The position numbers and the translations under genes are program-made. This document shows, piece by piece, positions 23,527 to 35,303 of a stretch of DNA of 64,000 bases. The notes below the pieces were generated by a model that had not been told where the DNA came from, did not search any database, and saw only the letters and a list, made by a program, of their open reading frames with translations. How positions within the stretch are numbered: position 1 is the stretch's first letter; the number at the start of each line of letters is the position of its first letter. The stretch covers positions 21,979,806 to 22,043,805 of the forward strand of contig CM069875.1 in assembly GCA_036172665.1 (NCBI GenBank). Reading direction: 5' to 3'. Origin of the DNA: Prosopocoilus inquinatus. Taxonomy: Eukaryota; Arthropoda; Insecta; Coleoptera; Lucanidae.

Positions 23527-24480
23527 TTAATTTAAATTTAAATAGGGTTCAAAGAGGGGCGTGTACATCAGGTCGGTTTGGTCGTTAAGCAGAATCATGT
23601 TCGGGTTTCTTTTTGCTTTATGAATTTCAAGTGATTCCAGGAGGTTCAATTTACTACTTTTGTTTTCAAAATGATGTATTTTAATGTTGTTATTGAGGAA
23701 AGTATGATTATTTTCTAATAAATGGTTAGCAAATGTGGAGTCTGTCTTCTTTAGATTAAATGATCTGCAATGTTCTTTTATGCGGGTATGAAACGCCCTA
23801 CCAGTTTGGACGATGTACACGCTTTTACAATCATTACATGTTAATTGGTACTCTCCTGATTTACATAACGGATCTAGTTTCTCTTTTGCATTAAAAATGA
23901 TGTGAGATAATTTTGTTTGTGATTTAAAACTGAGAATAATATTTTTGTTGTTTTTATTAAGAATTTTTTAATGTTTTCACTGATTTTTCCGCTGTATGTT
24001 AAGGTTGTATATTGGTTTGTTTGTTTATTGTCATAAACGTGAGGGTAAATTTCATTGAGGTTATGTTTTGTTTGTTTGTTCTTCAGTATATTATCTATTA
24101 TTTTTTTGTTGTATCCATTGTTGTGAGTTATTTGTGTGATAATATCGATTTCATTTTTTCGGTTCGGTTTCTGATAGAGGTAAATTAATAGCTCGGTGAA
24201 TCATTGAATTGAAAGCTGCAATTTTGTGCTGATGTGGATGTAGGGAGTCCATAGGAATAGTGCAGTCTTTATATGTGGGTTTTCTATAAATTTTAAAATT
24301 TAGGAAATTTATTTCTCGGGTAAATGTTAGGTCAAGGAAATTAATCTGGTGTTCTTGTTCAGTTTCAAGTGTGAAATTGATTTTGGGATGGATTGAATTT
24401 ATGTGGGAGAGAAATAATTGTAAGTTTCGATTTGTACCTATGAAGCCAGCTGTAATATCGTCGACGTATCGGTACCAAAA
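23527..24480 (-). pseudogene. Penelope-like RT C-terminus and GIY-YIG endonuclease (left arm)
   Basis: Penelope-like proteins join a telomerase-related reverse transcriptase to a C-terminal GIY-YIG nuclease that nicks the target. Reading leftward from 24480, the frame opens with the YVDD catalytic motif and a following helix (FIGTNRNLQLFLSHI). It is then interrupted by frame changes near 24150-24180 and 23960. The last 97 codons (23527-23820) are intact and carry the nuclease: the YIVQTGR strand (an altered GIY-YIG second motif), the RIKEH segment and the LLESLEIHK glutamate region. A CNDC zinc-binding linker lies just upstream of them. Confidence 0.8.
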
Positions 24481-24510
24481 ATATCTGATTTAGGCAAACA
24501 ATACGTACAA

Positions 24511-25390
24511 TTTTGGTACCAATACGTCGACGATATTATAGCTGGCTTCATAGGTACAAATCGAAACTTACAATTATTTCTCTCCCACATAAATTCAATC
24601 CATCCCAAAATCAATTTCACACTTGAAACTGAACAAGAACACCAAATTAATTTCCTTGACCTAACAATTACTCGAGAAATAAATTCCCTAAATTTTAAAA
24701 TTTATAGAAACCCCACATATGCACTATTCCTATGGACTCCCTACATCCACATCAGCACAAAATTGCAGCTTTCAATTCAATGATTCACCGAGCTATTAAT
24801 TTACCTCTATCAGAAACCGAACTCAAAAATGAAATCGATATCACACAAATAGCTCACAATAATGGATACAACAAAAAAAAACAATAGATAATATACTGAA
24901 GAACAAACAAACAAAACATAACCTCAATCAAATTTACCCTCACATTCATGACAATAAACAAACGAACCAATATACAACCTTAACATACAGCGGAAAAATC
25001 AGTGAAAAGATTGGAAAAATTCTTAATAAAAACAACAAAAATATTATTCTCAGTTTTAAACCATAAACAAAATTATCTCACATCATTTTTAATGCAAAAG
25101 AGAAACTATATCCGTTATGTAAATCAGGAGAGTACCAATTAACATGTAATGATTGTAAAAGCGTGTACATAGTCCAAACTAGTAGGGCGTTTCATACACG
25201 CATAAAAGAACATTGCAGATCATTTAATCTAAAGAAGACAGACTCCACATTTGCTAACCATTTATTAGAAAATAATCATACTTTCTCCTGGAATCACTTG
25301 AAATCCATAAAGCAAAAAGAAACCCGAACGTGATTCTGCTTAACGACCAAACCGACCTGATGTACACGCCCCTCTTTGAACCCTGTTTAA
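24511..25390 (+). pseudogene. Penelope-like RT C-terminus and GIY-YIG endonuclease (right arm)
   Basis: This is the inverted partner of the left arm. It starts with the same YVDD motif near 24525 and ends with the nuclease region near 25160-25390. It carries more damage than the left arm, including several frame changes and a deletion of about 50 bases near 25285 relative to the left arm. The two arms have therefore diverged by both substitutions and deletions since the palindrome formed. Confidence 0.75.
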
Positions 25391-25475
25391 ATTTAAATTA
25401 AATTAGAATTCTCAGTACTACGCCTCTACCGTTTTAGCGCTAGTTTTAAGTTGAAGTTTTGTTAAAATATTTTAG

Positions 25476-25509
25476 TTTGATAATGGAATGGTATGCCGAA
25501 ACTGCAGTC
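25476..25509 (+). ncRNA. Hammerhead-like motif in the Penelope-like element (right arm)
   Basis: The partner of the left-arm motif, with TTGATAA, GAAA at 25498-25501 and CTGCAGTC at 25502-25509. The stem II strand reads TGGAATGG here, so the helix opposite ATGCC is damaged compared with the left arm. This copy is unlikely to fold properly. Confidence 0.4.
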
Positions 25510-25589
25510 ACAATTTTTATGTTAAATATAGTTATATATACTAAAATAGTGTTTTATTTAATTTATTCGTGTAATCACACTGAATTATC

Positions 25590-27386
25590 ACTTCCGAAGC
25601 CCACAATAACTGACTTAACTTATCGGTATTACCGGGATCAATATTGGACAAAGTTTAGAAGGATCACAAATGCGGAGTAAACCGAGAGAGAAAAATAGGT
25701 AGGCCGCAATTTTATCGTCCATTTAAGGATTACAGTTTAATATTTAATATCACTTTCCGCCCCAAACTTTACACATCCATAAAATTTTTGATGTGTCTTT
25801 ACAATACGCAAAACTGTCACGCCAGCCGTAAAAGTTTAAAATAATGGTTTTTTGCTTCCCGCTATAAAAACTTTTGGAATGTTATGCTACCAGCCCCAGC
25901 AACTTTATCGGCAATTAATAATTACGGTTTTTTTGCAGTTACTTTACCGTATCGATCTGTTTAGTTAGGAAAGTATGTTTTCACATTCCGTTTGTAGTAG
26001 AGTGCAATTTGTGACATTAATGTCATAATTTGCGTTTTAGAACTGACACAACTATCTGTAAATACATACGGCACATGGAAACTTAAATTATGAATCTTTA
26101 ATAGTGAATGCAATTTGTATAGTAACATGCATTTCATCAAACATAGCAGGTTTTCATCTAAATTGTAGTATAATCTGTGACTTGATATGTTATGATATGT
26201 GATTATGTTACCATATGTCTGATTTGAAACTCTACTTTGTTATTTCCCCATAGAAGTGATGCCTGGCGAAGTGACCGAAATGACGAAATGAAATTATAAA
26301 AATTAAATCAATTTTGAAATTGTAATTTCTGTATTTTTTATACTTACTGCAAAGAACATATGCAATATGTTTTGTGAAACCAATTCAAAAACAATTATAA
26401 ACTGATCATAAATTTTTATTTTTCTTAGGATTAGCCTCCGTTAAAAACCTTCCTTATTTCAACTTCGTGACGAAATAAGCTTTACACGTCCAATCGCATC
26501 CTTGCTAACGTCACAGTCTTAAATCCAATTACGCCGCCATTCAAGAAGGAAAATCTCTATTTTTCACATCTGCGACTCATTTTTATTGCATTCATTTAAA
26601 GAGAGCGTCGCTGTCGCCGTCGGATTCAATTTTTTTCCACCGTTCTTCGTCGGAGAAAACGAGCAATAAATTTGGAACCAGTTACGGCGAGATTTCCAGT
26701 TTGTTAGCAATCCTGAAAGAGTATAAGAAATTATGATTATCCCCTCACTTCAGCGTTTCTTCTCTCTTTTAAGGCGCGAAGACCCTGGTAGAGAATGAAC
26801 TGTTTCTACTCTTTACGAATGAAAGATGCCGACAAAGCGTCTGTAAACTGCATTGTAGAAACCCTTGAAGTGCAGATAGTTCACGAACATCAAACCTGTA
26901 CATTGATGAGTTTTGAGGGTCTTCTGTTCGAAGCGTTATTACCAGGGAAAAGAATTCGGTGCACTTAGTGTTGGACGGACGCTCTTTACGCCGAATGTAC
27001 TATTCACTCCCTCCGTGGCTCCGATGTACTAATTTTTATTGAATTGGAAACAAAGGAATGCAGCGTGATTGTTCGCATGTCGCAGAAGTTATTGTAGGTC
27101 CGAATACCAAATTTTCATACCATTCGCGGAACGAGTGGCCCGATTTCTTTTCCCTGGTTGTTACATTACTTATATTATCTAATATCAGGAAAAATATGTA
27201 CATGTTACAACTTTTAATAGTGTAATGGAATGAGACGTATAAAGAAATGTAGTTTTGAAAAATGAAAATAAACAAAACGATTTGACAGTTATTATCATCC
27301 AATAGTCATCAATCGATTTAGGAGGTCATTCTTTTTTTTTTAAGTTAATCATTGGTTGTAATTATGCATATTATAGATATTAGTAC

Positions 27387-27435
<49 letters not shown>

Positions 27436-29960
27436 GCCTTTATTTTCTGTTAATATAATATTAATATATCAATTATGTAATAAGCTCTTAGTTCTTGCAG
27501 ATTCATCTCATTTCAATCTTTGGAACTATAATGCCAATATCTTTTGATTGTACTGTTCCAAATAAACATAACTCTTTCTTCTATTTTAATCAGTTTTTAT
27601 ATTTACTTACATAATATTCTCGAAAATAATTGTTTCAGGTGAGTTTCCTGTAAGAAGACGGGTATAGTTACCAACAGAGTCAGGAATTTTGTTCAAAAAA
27701 TCAACGAACAGTAGCATTTGACCACGAATGTTTGTGCGTTCGGTGAATGTTTGTGGGCGAATACTAATGCACGAATGCTACAAAAAGTTCCAATCCATAA
27801 ATATTGCTGATATTGAGTAAGCTAGTGAAATAGCCGAAAAAAACACTTCCTGTGTCAATAAAATAAAATGATTTGCGTATTAAAAAGTAATACTAACAGA
27901 TGTAAACTAATTTACCTATTAAACTTGAAACAAAATATTCGACGGGAAGTTACTTTACTAAACGCTGTACTATATCTACATATTTAAAAAAGCTATATTT
28001 TTATTTCAATACTTTTAACAAAAGAATGCATTCGTTGTATTATAAAGTTTCTTTATACCTATTTGTTTATGCAGATGATGAATTCTCAACAAGTTGAAAT
28101 CCAATCCAAAGTTAATGTGTAAAGTATGTTTATGTATAAGCTAAGCTAATTTATTTTACTCTTTAACACTTGTAATCAAGTAATTAAGAATAAATTTAAT
28201 TTATTTTTACGTTATAAAATTATTACAAACTTCTTTATGTTTTTCAACACTAATGTAGCAACAATACAAATGTCATTCTTAATTGAAAACAATAAAATAA
28301 CGGTTACATGCAATAAAAAATCGAACAGAAATGTATAAAATCTGATCTCGTTTGAAAAAGATTTTTCAATATACAAACGAGGACAAGTCATGATTGTCAT
28401 AACAGTAGATTGTATTAAATTATAGTGACCAAAATGATATGAAAGTGTAGACCACATACGGACGACGGTTGGAAACGGACTTTTCATCCCCTTTTGTCCC
28501 TAATTGTTTTGGCAATTTGCATGATGTTGAATTTCGATTTCTTTGTTAGTAGCGCCCTGATTTTAGCACAGAAAGCCAGAAATCAATTTATATCGTTTTA
28601 CACGAATAATAATAATATCTATATTTATTTTTCTAAGATTGTCGAAAACGGTCCACTCTTTACCTCTTTCTATGTTTTCTTAATGGTCCTTCCTTATTAT
28701 TGTTTAAATAAATATATATATATTCAATAAAGAATAAATTTTGGTACAATGCAAACGAATGCAAACAAAATAATATGTGAATTTAATTAAATTAATTAAC
28801 TAATTAAAATTTAACAATTGACGTAAAATTGAAAAAGGAATGTGAAAGACAAATGTTTTCAAATTTTTTTTTACCTAAAAGCAAAACCTGAAAAATTACA
28901 TTTAGTGTCCATCGTCTAAAAGCATTCAAAAATGTTTACAGACGCGAATACATATACGTAATAACAAACATGTTTTACCCTGCAAAATTTTTATTTAGAA
29001 AAAGCGAAAAAATTAGGCTAGCAACACGATCCGGCTGAAAACTCTGAAACTGGACGCAGGGCAAGCTGTTAATTAACATAAAATTTCAGCTGGTAATTGT
29101 AGTCCGTCTAATTTAACAGACTCGCGAGCTATCTGCTTTCGAAATTTCAGGAATTGTTTTACGTAACATTTCAGTAAACCAATTTAATTTGACACGCTAC
29201 AGTATTAATTATTTTTTAATTTGTAATAATTTGTGGTGTCTGTGATAAAATAGAACAAAAGTTCTATTAATTGTTGTAGTTGGTTGTATCGAATTTAAGC
29301 CTCCGTGAATACTGTCTGTCGATTAAAGAGGAAACCAGAACGAAAAATGGAATAGAAAGAGGGAAAATATTATATTACGTTTAAAATTAGACGCCCCCAG
29401 ATACATGCCATCGTTTTATTTATTCATTGCTACCGAACCTTTCGCATAAAATATTTACGCCCACGCGAATTGCTAAAACGATTTAATCCGTCCGAAATTG
29501 GATTGCACGTCATACACAAAAAAAAACGGGTATCGAACGTAGATTATTATTAATTAAGTGCTGTAAATTAAGCTTCCTATGTAGATTGACGGTCAGTATT
29601 GAATTTCTGTTTTATATCTTTACTATATTTACCTTCGTCACGTTCAATTCAATTTGCCGTGCTCTGAAATCAATCTATTTCAACACGGAATATGCTGGAT
29701 ATTAACACATTGAATTACGTACATACGTATACGCCTGATAATATTAATTCCGCTAAATCGATTCAATGGGATTGTTATTGAGGAAAATTTCCAATGCATT
29801 TAATAGTTATGGCTTTGATGTTCACTAAAATTAATTAAAGCAATTTCTAATAGAAAATATGTATGTACAAAAATTGAAGAATTTAATTGTGATTAATTTT
29901 TCTTCAAATTTGTTTTTTGCAGATTCAACTATGTAAAAAAAAATAACGAGTGAGATTTAC
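25590..29960. other. Non-coding stretch with an AAT microsatellite
   Basis: No convincing gene. A (TAA/AAT)n microsatellite of about 47 bases occupies 27387-27433. The short open frames in this stretch lack any domain and are not supported by composition. Confidence 0.5.
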
Positions 29961-30145
29961 CTTTTATTTTAAAATTATCATCCCAGTTCGCGTGAATTAG
30001 AAGTTCTCTTGATGATTCATGAAAATTCTAACGTGAAAACTCTGGATATCTCAAGAAAAACTGATTTATATGTCCGTTTCAAATTTTAACTTGAGTACTC
30101 TGGAAATCTCAAAAGAAACTGACTTGTATATCAGTTTCTCCCGAG

Positions 30146-30318
30146 TGTAATATAATGTTAATTTTGTAAAATGTTTTACTGAATTTCTTTTGGGTTGTTT
30201 ACTCGTAAATCCACCTGTGAGAGTACGTTTTATGTTTAAACGAGTCAGTCAATAAATAGATACACACGAGTACGGGTGTTTTAATTATTAATAATTTATA
30301 ATGCACGGCATTATAACA
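30146..30318 (+). repeat. 5' LTR of the gypsy element
   Basis: 173 bases, identical to the 3' LTR except one position (ACACACGAG here, ACATACGAG there). Very short for an LTR. It should contain the element's promoter; no clear TATA box can be singled out in the AT-rich sequence. Confidence 0.95.
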
Positions 30319-30400
30319 TGGCACAGTCAGTATGAAACAATAAATTAAATAACAGAATTGTTACGTTATGATTTGTTGTTAGTGTGTTAGTTTTTTAAAA

Positions 30401-31822
30401 ATGAAAAAAATACCCGAGTTTCAAGGAATACAGCCGATGTGCATGGAAGGAAATGTTGCTGAAAACTGGAAATTATGACGTCAGCGGTTTGAAAATTATT
30501 TACTGGCCACGGAGTACAGTAAAACATCTGAAACTACTCAGTGTGCGCAATTATTACACTACATAGGAGAGGAAGGTTTCTGTATTTACAATACTTTTAC
30601 TTTTGCCGATGAGGAAAAAAGTAAGTTAAAAGTGTTACTTCAAAAATTTGAAGATTATTTTATACCAAAAAAGAGTGTGGAATATGAACGACACAAATTT
30701 TTTATACGGAAACAATTAGAAGAAGAAACCGTTGAACAATACGCAACTGCTTTAAAAAATTTAGCTCTATCTTGTGAATTTAATGAGCTGAAAGAAAGTT
30801 TGATTAAAAGCATTTTAGCATGCGGATTAAAAAGTGAAGAAATGAAACAAAGACTTCTAGAAAAAGAGGGAATTTCTTTAAAAGAAGCTATAAAAATTTG
30901 TCGGGTGATGGAAGAATCCAGAACAATATCTGATGAAGTAGCTAAGAAAAACTTTGCAGTTAATGCATTACGTCATAAAGATACAGAAAAAAGAAAAAAG
31001 AAGATTAAGGAAGAAACTGTTTACAAATCAGGGAGCGGAAAGCAAACATTTCTGAAATCAACGGTTGCGGGACCTTCAAAAAATAAAACCGTACAGGAAA
31101 ATTATAACTGTGGTCGTTGCGGCAGATACCACCAACCCCGTCAGTGTCCAGCATATAACAAGTTATGTAATTTGTGTAAAGTGAAAGGTCATTTTGCCCA
31201 AATGTGTTTTAAAAAAGTGCATATCTTACAACAGGATGAAGAAATACACGATGAAGGTACCTTATTTATTGGCTCAATTCAAACAAAAACCACTAACGAG
31301 TGGTGTATTTTTATGAATGTTAATGATAAAAATATAAAAATGAAATTAGATACCGGTGCGATGGCTAACATTATGTCTTTGAATGTATTAAAAACATTAG
31401 ATTTTGATATTTATTGTTTACAAAAATGTAATGTAAAATTAACGACAATTACAAATGAAAAATTAGATGTCCTAGGTCAAATAAATTTAAGTTGTTTTTA
31501 CGAAAATAAAGAAACGAACTTAAAATTTTATGTTGTAGAAACTAATACGCCTACAATTTTAGGATTAGAAGCTTGTTTAGCCCTAAATTTAATCAAACGA
31601 ATTAATAATGTACATCAAGACATTGTATCAGAGTTTGAAAATTTATTTAAAGGTATTGGTTCTATTCCTGGATTATATCACATACATATTGACAAAAATG
31701 TTAACCCTGTTGTGCATGCACCTCGTAAAGTACCATTACCATTAATGGAAAAATTAAAAGAGATATTGAAACAAATGGAAATTGATGGTATTATCAAAAA
31801 AGTGAATGAACCAACGGAATAG
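30401..31822 (+). pseudogene. Gypsy gag-protease region, with internal stop
   Basis: The frame opens at ATG 30401 and is stopped by TGA at 30476-30478, then stays open to TAG at 31820-31822. Gag has no recognisable capsid signature beyond its alpha-helical, Lys/Glu-rich body. Two zinc knuckles follow (CGRC...H...C near 31110 and CNLC...H...C just after) for RNA binding. The aspartic protease active site reads LDTGA at about 31346-31360, with the flap-distal LGLEA near 31560. The last 50 codons are the N-terminal part of reverse transcriptase. Both stops fall where related proteins have tryptophan, consistent with G-to-A changes in TGG codons. Confidence 0.85.
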
Positions 31823-32554
31823 GTTAATTCCATGGTTATAGTAAAAAAAGGGGATGGTGCTTTGCGAGTGTGTATAGACCCTAAAGATTTAAACAAAGCG
31901 GTTAAACGAGAAATATTTCAATTGCCCACCTTGGATGAAATTACGTGTAATTTAACCGGTGCTAAATATTTTAGTACGCTTGATGCGAATAATGGATTTT
32001 GGCAAATTAAGCTAGATAATTCTGGTTCTAGACTTTGTACATTTAATACACCTTTCGGGCGTTACAGGTATTTAAGATTGCCCTATGGAATTCGGTGTGC
32101 TCCTGAAATATTTCACAAAAAATTTAAAGAATTATTTAATTGTGAAGGAGTAACAGTATTTATTGATGATATAATTGTCTGGGGTGATACGAAAGAGCAA
32201 CACGATATTCGTTTAAGAAACGTTTTAGAAATCGCCCGTAAAAATAATATAAAATTTAACAAATCTAAATGCAAATTCTTTTTAGAAGAAATTAAATATA
32301 TGGGCTATACTATCTCAAATGAGGGTATTAAACCAGATGATGCAAAAATACGAGCAATTTCTGAAATGCCTACACCCACTGATGAAGCGTTAGAACGACT
32401 TTTAGGAATGGTTAACTATGTAAGCAAGTTCATTCCAAACGTTTCAGATATTACCGCACCTCTTAGAGAATTAACTAGAAACAAAATTCAATGGCATTGG
32501 AATGAGAAACATGATCAAGCTATAAGTAAAATTAAAACTATTTTAACAAATTAA
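31823..32554 (+). pseudogene. Gypsy reverse transcriptase region
   Basis: This continues the same frame after the TAG at 31820. Fingers and palm motifs are present: VCIDPKDLN, the FSTLDANNGFWQI motif A with its catalytic aspartate, LPYGIRCAPEIF, and the FIDD motif C with two catalytic aspartates near 32159-32170. The thumb ends in LRELTRNK. The frame ends at a TAA created by an exact 8-base duplication (TTAACAAA at 32543-32550 and 32551-32558), which also shifts the frame before RNase H. Confidence 0.9.
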
Positions 32555-32568
32555 CAAATAAACCGGTT

Positions 32569-33282
32569 TTGCAATTTTATGATAATAAAAAAGATACTAC
32601 TATTTCGGTTGATGGTTCAAAGGAAGGACTTGCCGCAGTTTTACTTCAAGATGGAAAGCCTTGTGCTTATGCTTCTCGTTCCATGACTGATACGCAAATA
32701 AAGTACGCACAAATAGAAAAAGAGTTGCTGGCAATAGTTTTTGGTTGCGAGCGTTTTTTTCAGTATATTTATGGAAAATCATTTAATGTAGAAACCGATC
32801 ATAAACCACTTATATCTATATTTCGTAAAAATTTAAACGATTGTCCCGGCAGATTACAACGAATGCTTATGCGATTACAGAAATTTGATTTAAAAGTTTA
32901 CTATAAACCTGGAAAATATTTATTAATGGCCGATGCTTTGTCGCGAGCTTATATTGTAAATAAAGCAGATTGTATAAATGATAATTTAGACAATAATTTT
33001 GACAATGATGTTGAAGCACACATTTGTTTTATAAATTTAGACAAAACAAAATTTAAGGAATTACAGAAATTTACTCAGTTAGATCCAGAATTAACTAAAC
33101 TTTCTACGTATATTAAAAATGTTTGGCCGAAAGTAATACCTCCAGAATTAAAACAGTATTACAATTTTAGATCAGAAATTTCGGAAAGTCAAGGTGTACT
33201 TTTAAAAAATAAAAAAATTATTGTACCACAGCTTTTAAGAAACAAAATGTTGTTCATTTACATTATTCTCACATGGGTATAG
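32569..33282 (+). pseudogene. Gypsy RNase H and integrase N-terminus
   Basis: After the 8-base duplication the protein resumes with RNase H: ISVDGS (first catalytic aspartate), the EKELLAIV glutamate helix and TDHKPLI (third acidic residue). The LQKFDLKVYYKPGK linker follows, then the start of the integrase. A one-base shift near 33250 ends the frame just before the integrase zinc-binding histidines. Confidence 0.88.
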
Positions 33283-33767
33283 ATAAAACAATGGATTTAG
33301 CTAGAGAATCTCTTTACTGGCCAAGAATGTATTACGATGTTTACAAGATGATTAGTAATTGTGCTAGTTGTTTAAAATTTAGAAAATCTAACACAAAAGA
33401 ACCTTTAATTTCACATAATGTTCCAGACAAACCTTGGTCAAAATTAGGTTGTGACTTATTTGAATTAAGTGGCCAAAATTATTTATTAGTAGTGGATTAC
33501 TTTTCAAAGTATATTGAAATTCAACACTTGGCAAATAATACGTTTTCTAGCACTGTTATTACTCATTTAAAATCAATTTTCGCTAGACACGGGATTCCAT
33601 TAGAATTGGTTACAGATCAAGGACCCCAATTTTCTTCAAAATTATTTAAGGATTTTGCTAAACAGTGGAATTTTCTGCACACTACTTCCAGTCCCAGATA
33701 TCCACAATCAAATGGAATGGCCGAGAATGCGGTGAAAAATGTAAAACATATATTAATGAAACCTTAA
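33273..33767 (+). pseudogene. Gypsy integrase core
   Basis: An rve-type integrase that would insert the cDNA. It starts with the end of the HHCC zinc domain (SHMGIDKT, CASC). The catalytic core is complete: CDLFEL with the first aspartate, TDQGPQF with the second, and NGMAENAVK with the glutamate in D,D-35-E spacing. It is stopped by TAA at 33765-33767. Confidence 0.9.
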
Positions 33768-33782
33768 AATAGTGGACGAGAT

Positions 33783-34325
33783 ATGTACTTAGCTTTACTA
33801 AATTACAGAAATACACCCATATCAGGATCTCCGTCACAGATGTTAATGTCGCGTAGATTACGTAGTATTATTCCTATACATGGAAATTTATTAAAACCAA
33901 AAACAGTTAACTTACAAAACATTAAAAATACTATGGAAAATAAACAAATAAAACAAAAAGAATATTATGTCAGAAATGCTAAACCTTTAAAACAATTAAA
34001 AAATAATCAGAAAATCAATGTATAATTAGAAAAGAAAAGATGGGTGCAAGGTAAAGTAATTAAAAAAATAAGAGATAGGACTTATAAAATCAAAACTGAC
34101 GATGGAAATATTTTAGACAGAAATAGAAGATATTTAGCTATAATACCAGATTTTGATGTTAATAATAAGCAAAAGGATGACACGGAAAATTTTGTAAATG
34201 AGGAGATGTCCGGAAGTGATGATGATACCATAAGCGAAGCCAATTACATTCCTCCACAGCAAACAAGCAGTGGTAGACAGGTAAAACTTCCGAACAGATT
34301 CCGTCATTCATTTTATAATAAATAA
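33783..34325 (+). pseudogene. Gypsy integrase C-terminal region
   Basis: Same frame as the core, after the stop at 33765. LLNYRNTP is the usual post-core motif. A second TAA at 34023-34025 interrupts it, and the frame then runs to the natural end at 34325 with a basic RWVQGKVIKKIRDRTYKI segment resembling the small SH3-like domain. The tail is acidic and Ser-rich. Confidence 0.8.
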
Positions 34326-34365
34326 TTGTAATTTTGAAATTCTTAATTTTATTTTTAGGGGAAGA

Positions 34366-34538
34366 TGTAATATAATGTTAATTTTGTAAAATGTTTTACT
34401 GAATTTCTTTTGGGTTGTTTACTCGTAAATCCACCTGTGAGAGTACGTTTTATGTTTAAACGAGTCAGTCAATAAATAGATACATACGAGTACGGGTGTT
34501 TTAATTATTAATAATTTATAATGCACGGCATTATAACA
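34366..34538 (+). repeat. 3' LTR of the gypsy element
   Basis: 173 bases, with one difference from the 5' LTR. The purine tract directly upstream primes plus-strand synthesis in this class. It is followed by the second CCGAG. Confidence 0.95.
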
Positions 34539-34910
34539 CCGAGCACTCAAGTTAGAATTTTCGTAAATCATCAAGAGAACTTCTAATTCACACGAACTGG
34601 GAGGATAATTTTGAAATTAAAGCTGCAGTCCTACTGATCGATCGCGGATAATCACGCACAGCGAATAAAATATTAAACCAATGAAATTCGCACTTTTTGA
34701 CACAATATATCCGTAATAACGCGACGTTGTTTCAAAATTTTAATCGCTCTTCATTTTGGCACCAATCTACTAGAAACTTTCAGTTGTTTATTAAATATTT
34801 ACATCTAAAAATTACTATTTTCTGAATAACTCGTCGAATATCAGAAATGGACCCTACAAACTGTATATCATTGAAAAGTTTATCAAAAGCACTATGGAAT
34901 GGTGTAAAAA

Positions 34911-35303
34911 TATACAGGGTGTTCTATTTGAAAAAATGGAGTTTTTGTTATTTATTTTATTTATTCATATTCAAAAAGTCGTAGCAAGCCTTGCAACATC
35001 CCTTCACGACTTAGCTTGATCTCGAATGATTGGCCACAATCTTGGCATTGATTGAAAAAAAAATCGATTGCGTTATCTTTAGTGATTTAGAAGTTACGAT
35101 TTTTTTAATGTAACCCTGCATCCGAGAATCTTCAAGACAATATTGATTCACATCAAAAAGTATGATTAATACGTAAAAATGACTCAAATAAGTTTAACGC
35201 AGAATTTAGTGTGGAATTCAAAAATGAAGTCAAAATGAGATGTTTCAATTTAAAAAAAAAAACGTAACTTTAATATTTTTATAATACTTGGACACACTGT
35301 ATA
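34911..35303. mobile_element. MITE with ACAGGGTGTTC-type ends
   Basis: The left end TATACAGGGTGTTC at 34911 is matched by the inverted right end GGACACACTGTATA at 35290-35303 with a few differences. The 393 bases between are AT-rich and non-coding. Ends of the ACAGGGTGTCC kind are common in insect MITEs. A related element is at 39215-39683. Confidence 0.5.

Larger units (their letters stand above)
23320..25571. mobile_element. Penelope-like element, head-to-head palindrome
   Basis: Arms at 23357-24480 (minus) and 24511-25571 (plus) are inverted copies of the 3' part of a Penelope-like element, separated by 30 bases. Both begin just before the reverse transcriptase YVDD motif and run through the GIY-YIG endonuclease into the 3' terminal sequence. 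A further 37 bases (23320-23356) lie only at the left. The whole block is flanked by TAATCACACTGAATT at 23305-23319 and 25572-25586, a 15-bp target-site duplication. Inverted, 5'-truncated copies and variable target duplications are usual for this class. The element is defective, since the 5' half of the reverse transcriptase is missing from both arms. Confidence 0.85.
30146..34538 (+). mobile_element. Ty3/gypsy LTR retrotransposon, recent but defective
   Basis: Two 173-bp LTRs, starting TG and ending CA, flank a gag-protease-reverse transcriptase-RNase H-integrase region. The 5-bp target duplication CCGAG is at 30141-30145 and 34539-34543. A primer-binding-like TGGCACAGTCAG follows the 5' LTR at 30319, and a purine tract AGGGGAAGA at 34357-34365 precedes the 3' LTR. 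Domain order protease-RT-RNase H-integrase places it in Ty3/gypsy. No envelope gene is present. The coding region has stops at 30476, 31820, 33765 and 34023, and frameshifts near 32550 and 33250, so it cannot make its own proteins. Confidence 0.95.
29969..34615. mobile_element. Foldback element split by the gypsy insertion
   Basis: The sequence at about 29969-30045 (AAAATTATCATCCCAGTTCG and onward) is matched in inverted orientation by 34544-34615. The retrotransposon lies between them. Without it the arms would be about 100 bases apart, the structure of a small foldback MITE. The left side also holds an imperfect direct repeat of about 57 bases (30028-30084 and 30085-30140, each with CTCTGGA and a TCAGTTTC-like end). 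The foldback element must predate the gypsy insertion. Confidence 0.7.

Noticed and set aside
27387..27433. AAT microsatellite considered as a CRISPR or regulatory array
   Set aside because: It is a plain trinucleotide repeat with no spacers. No CRISPR array exists in this eukaryotic DNA.
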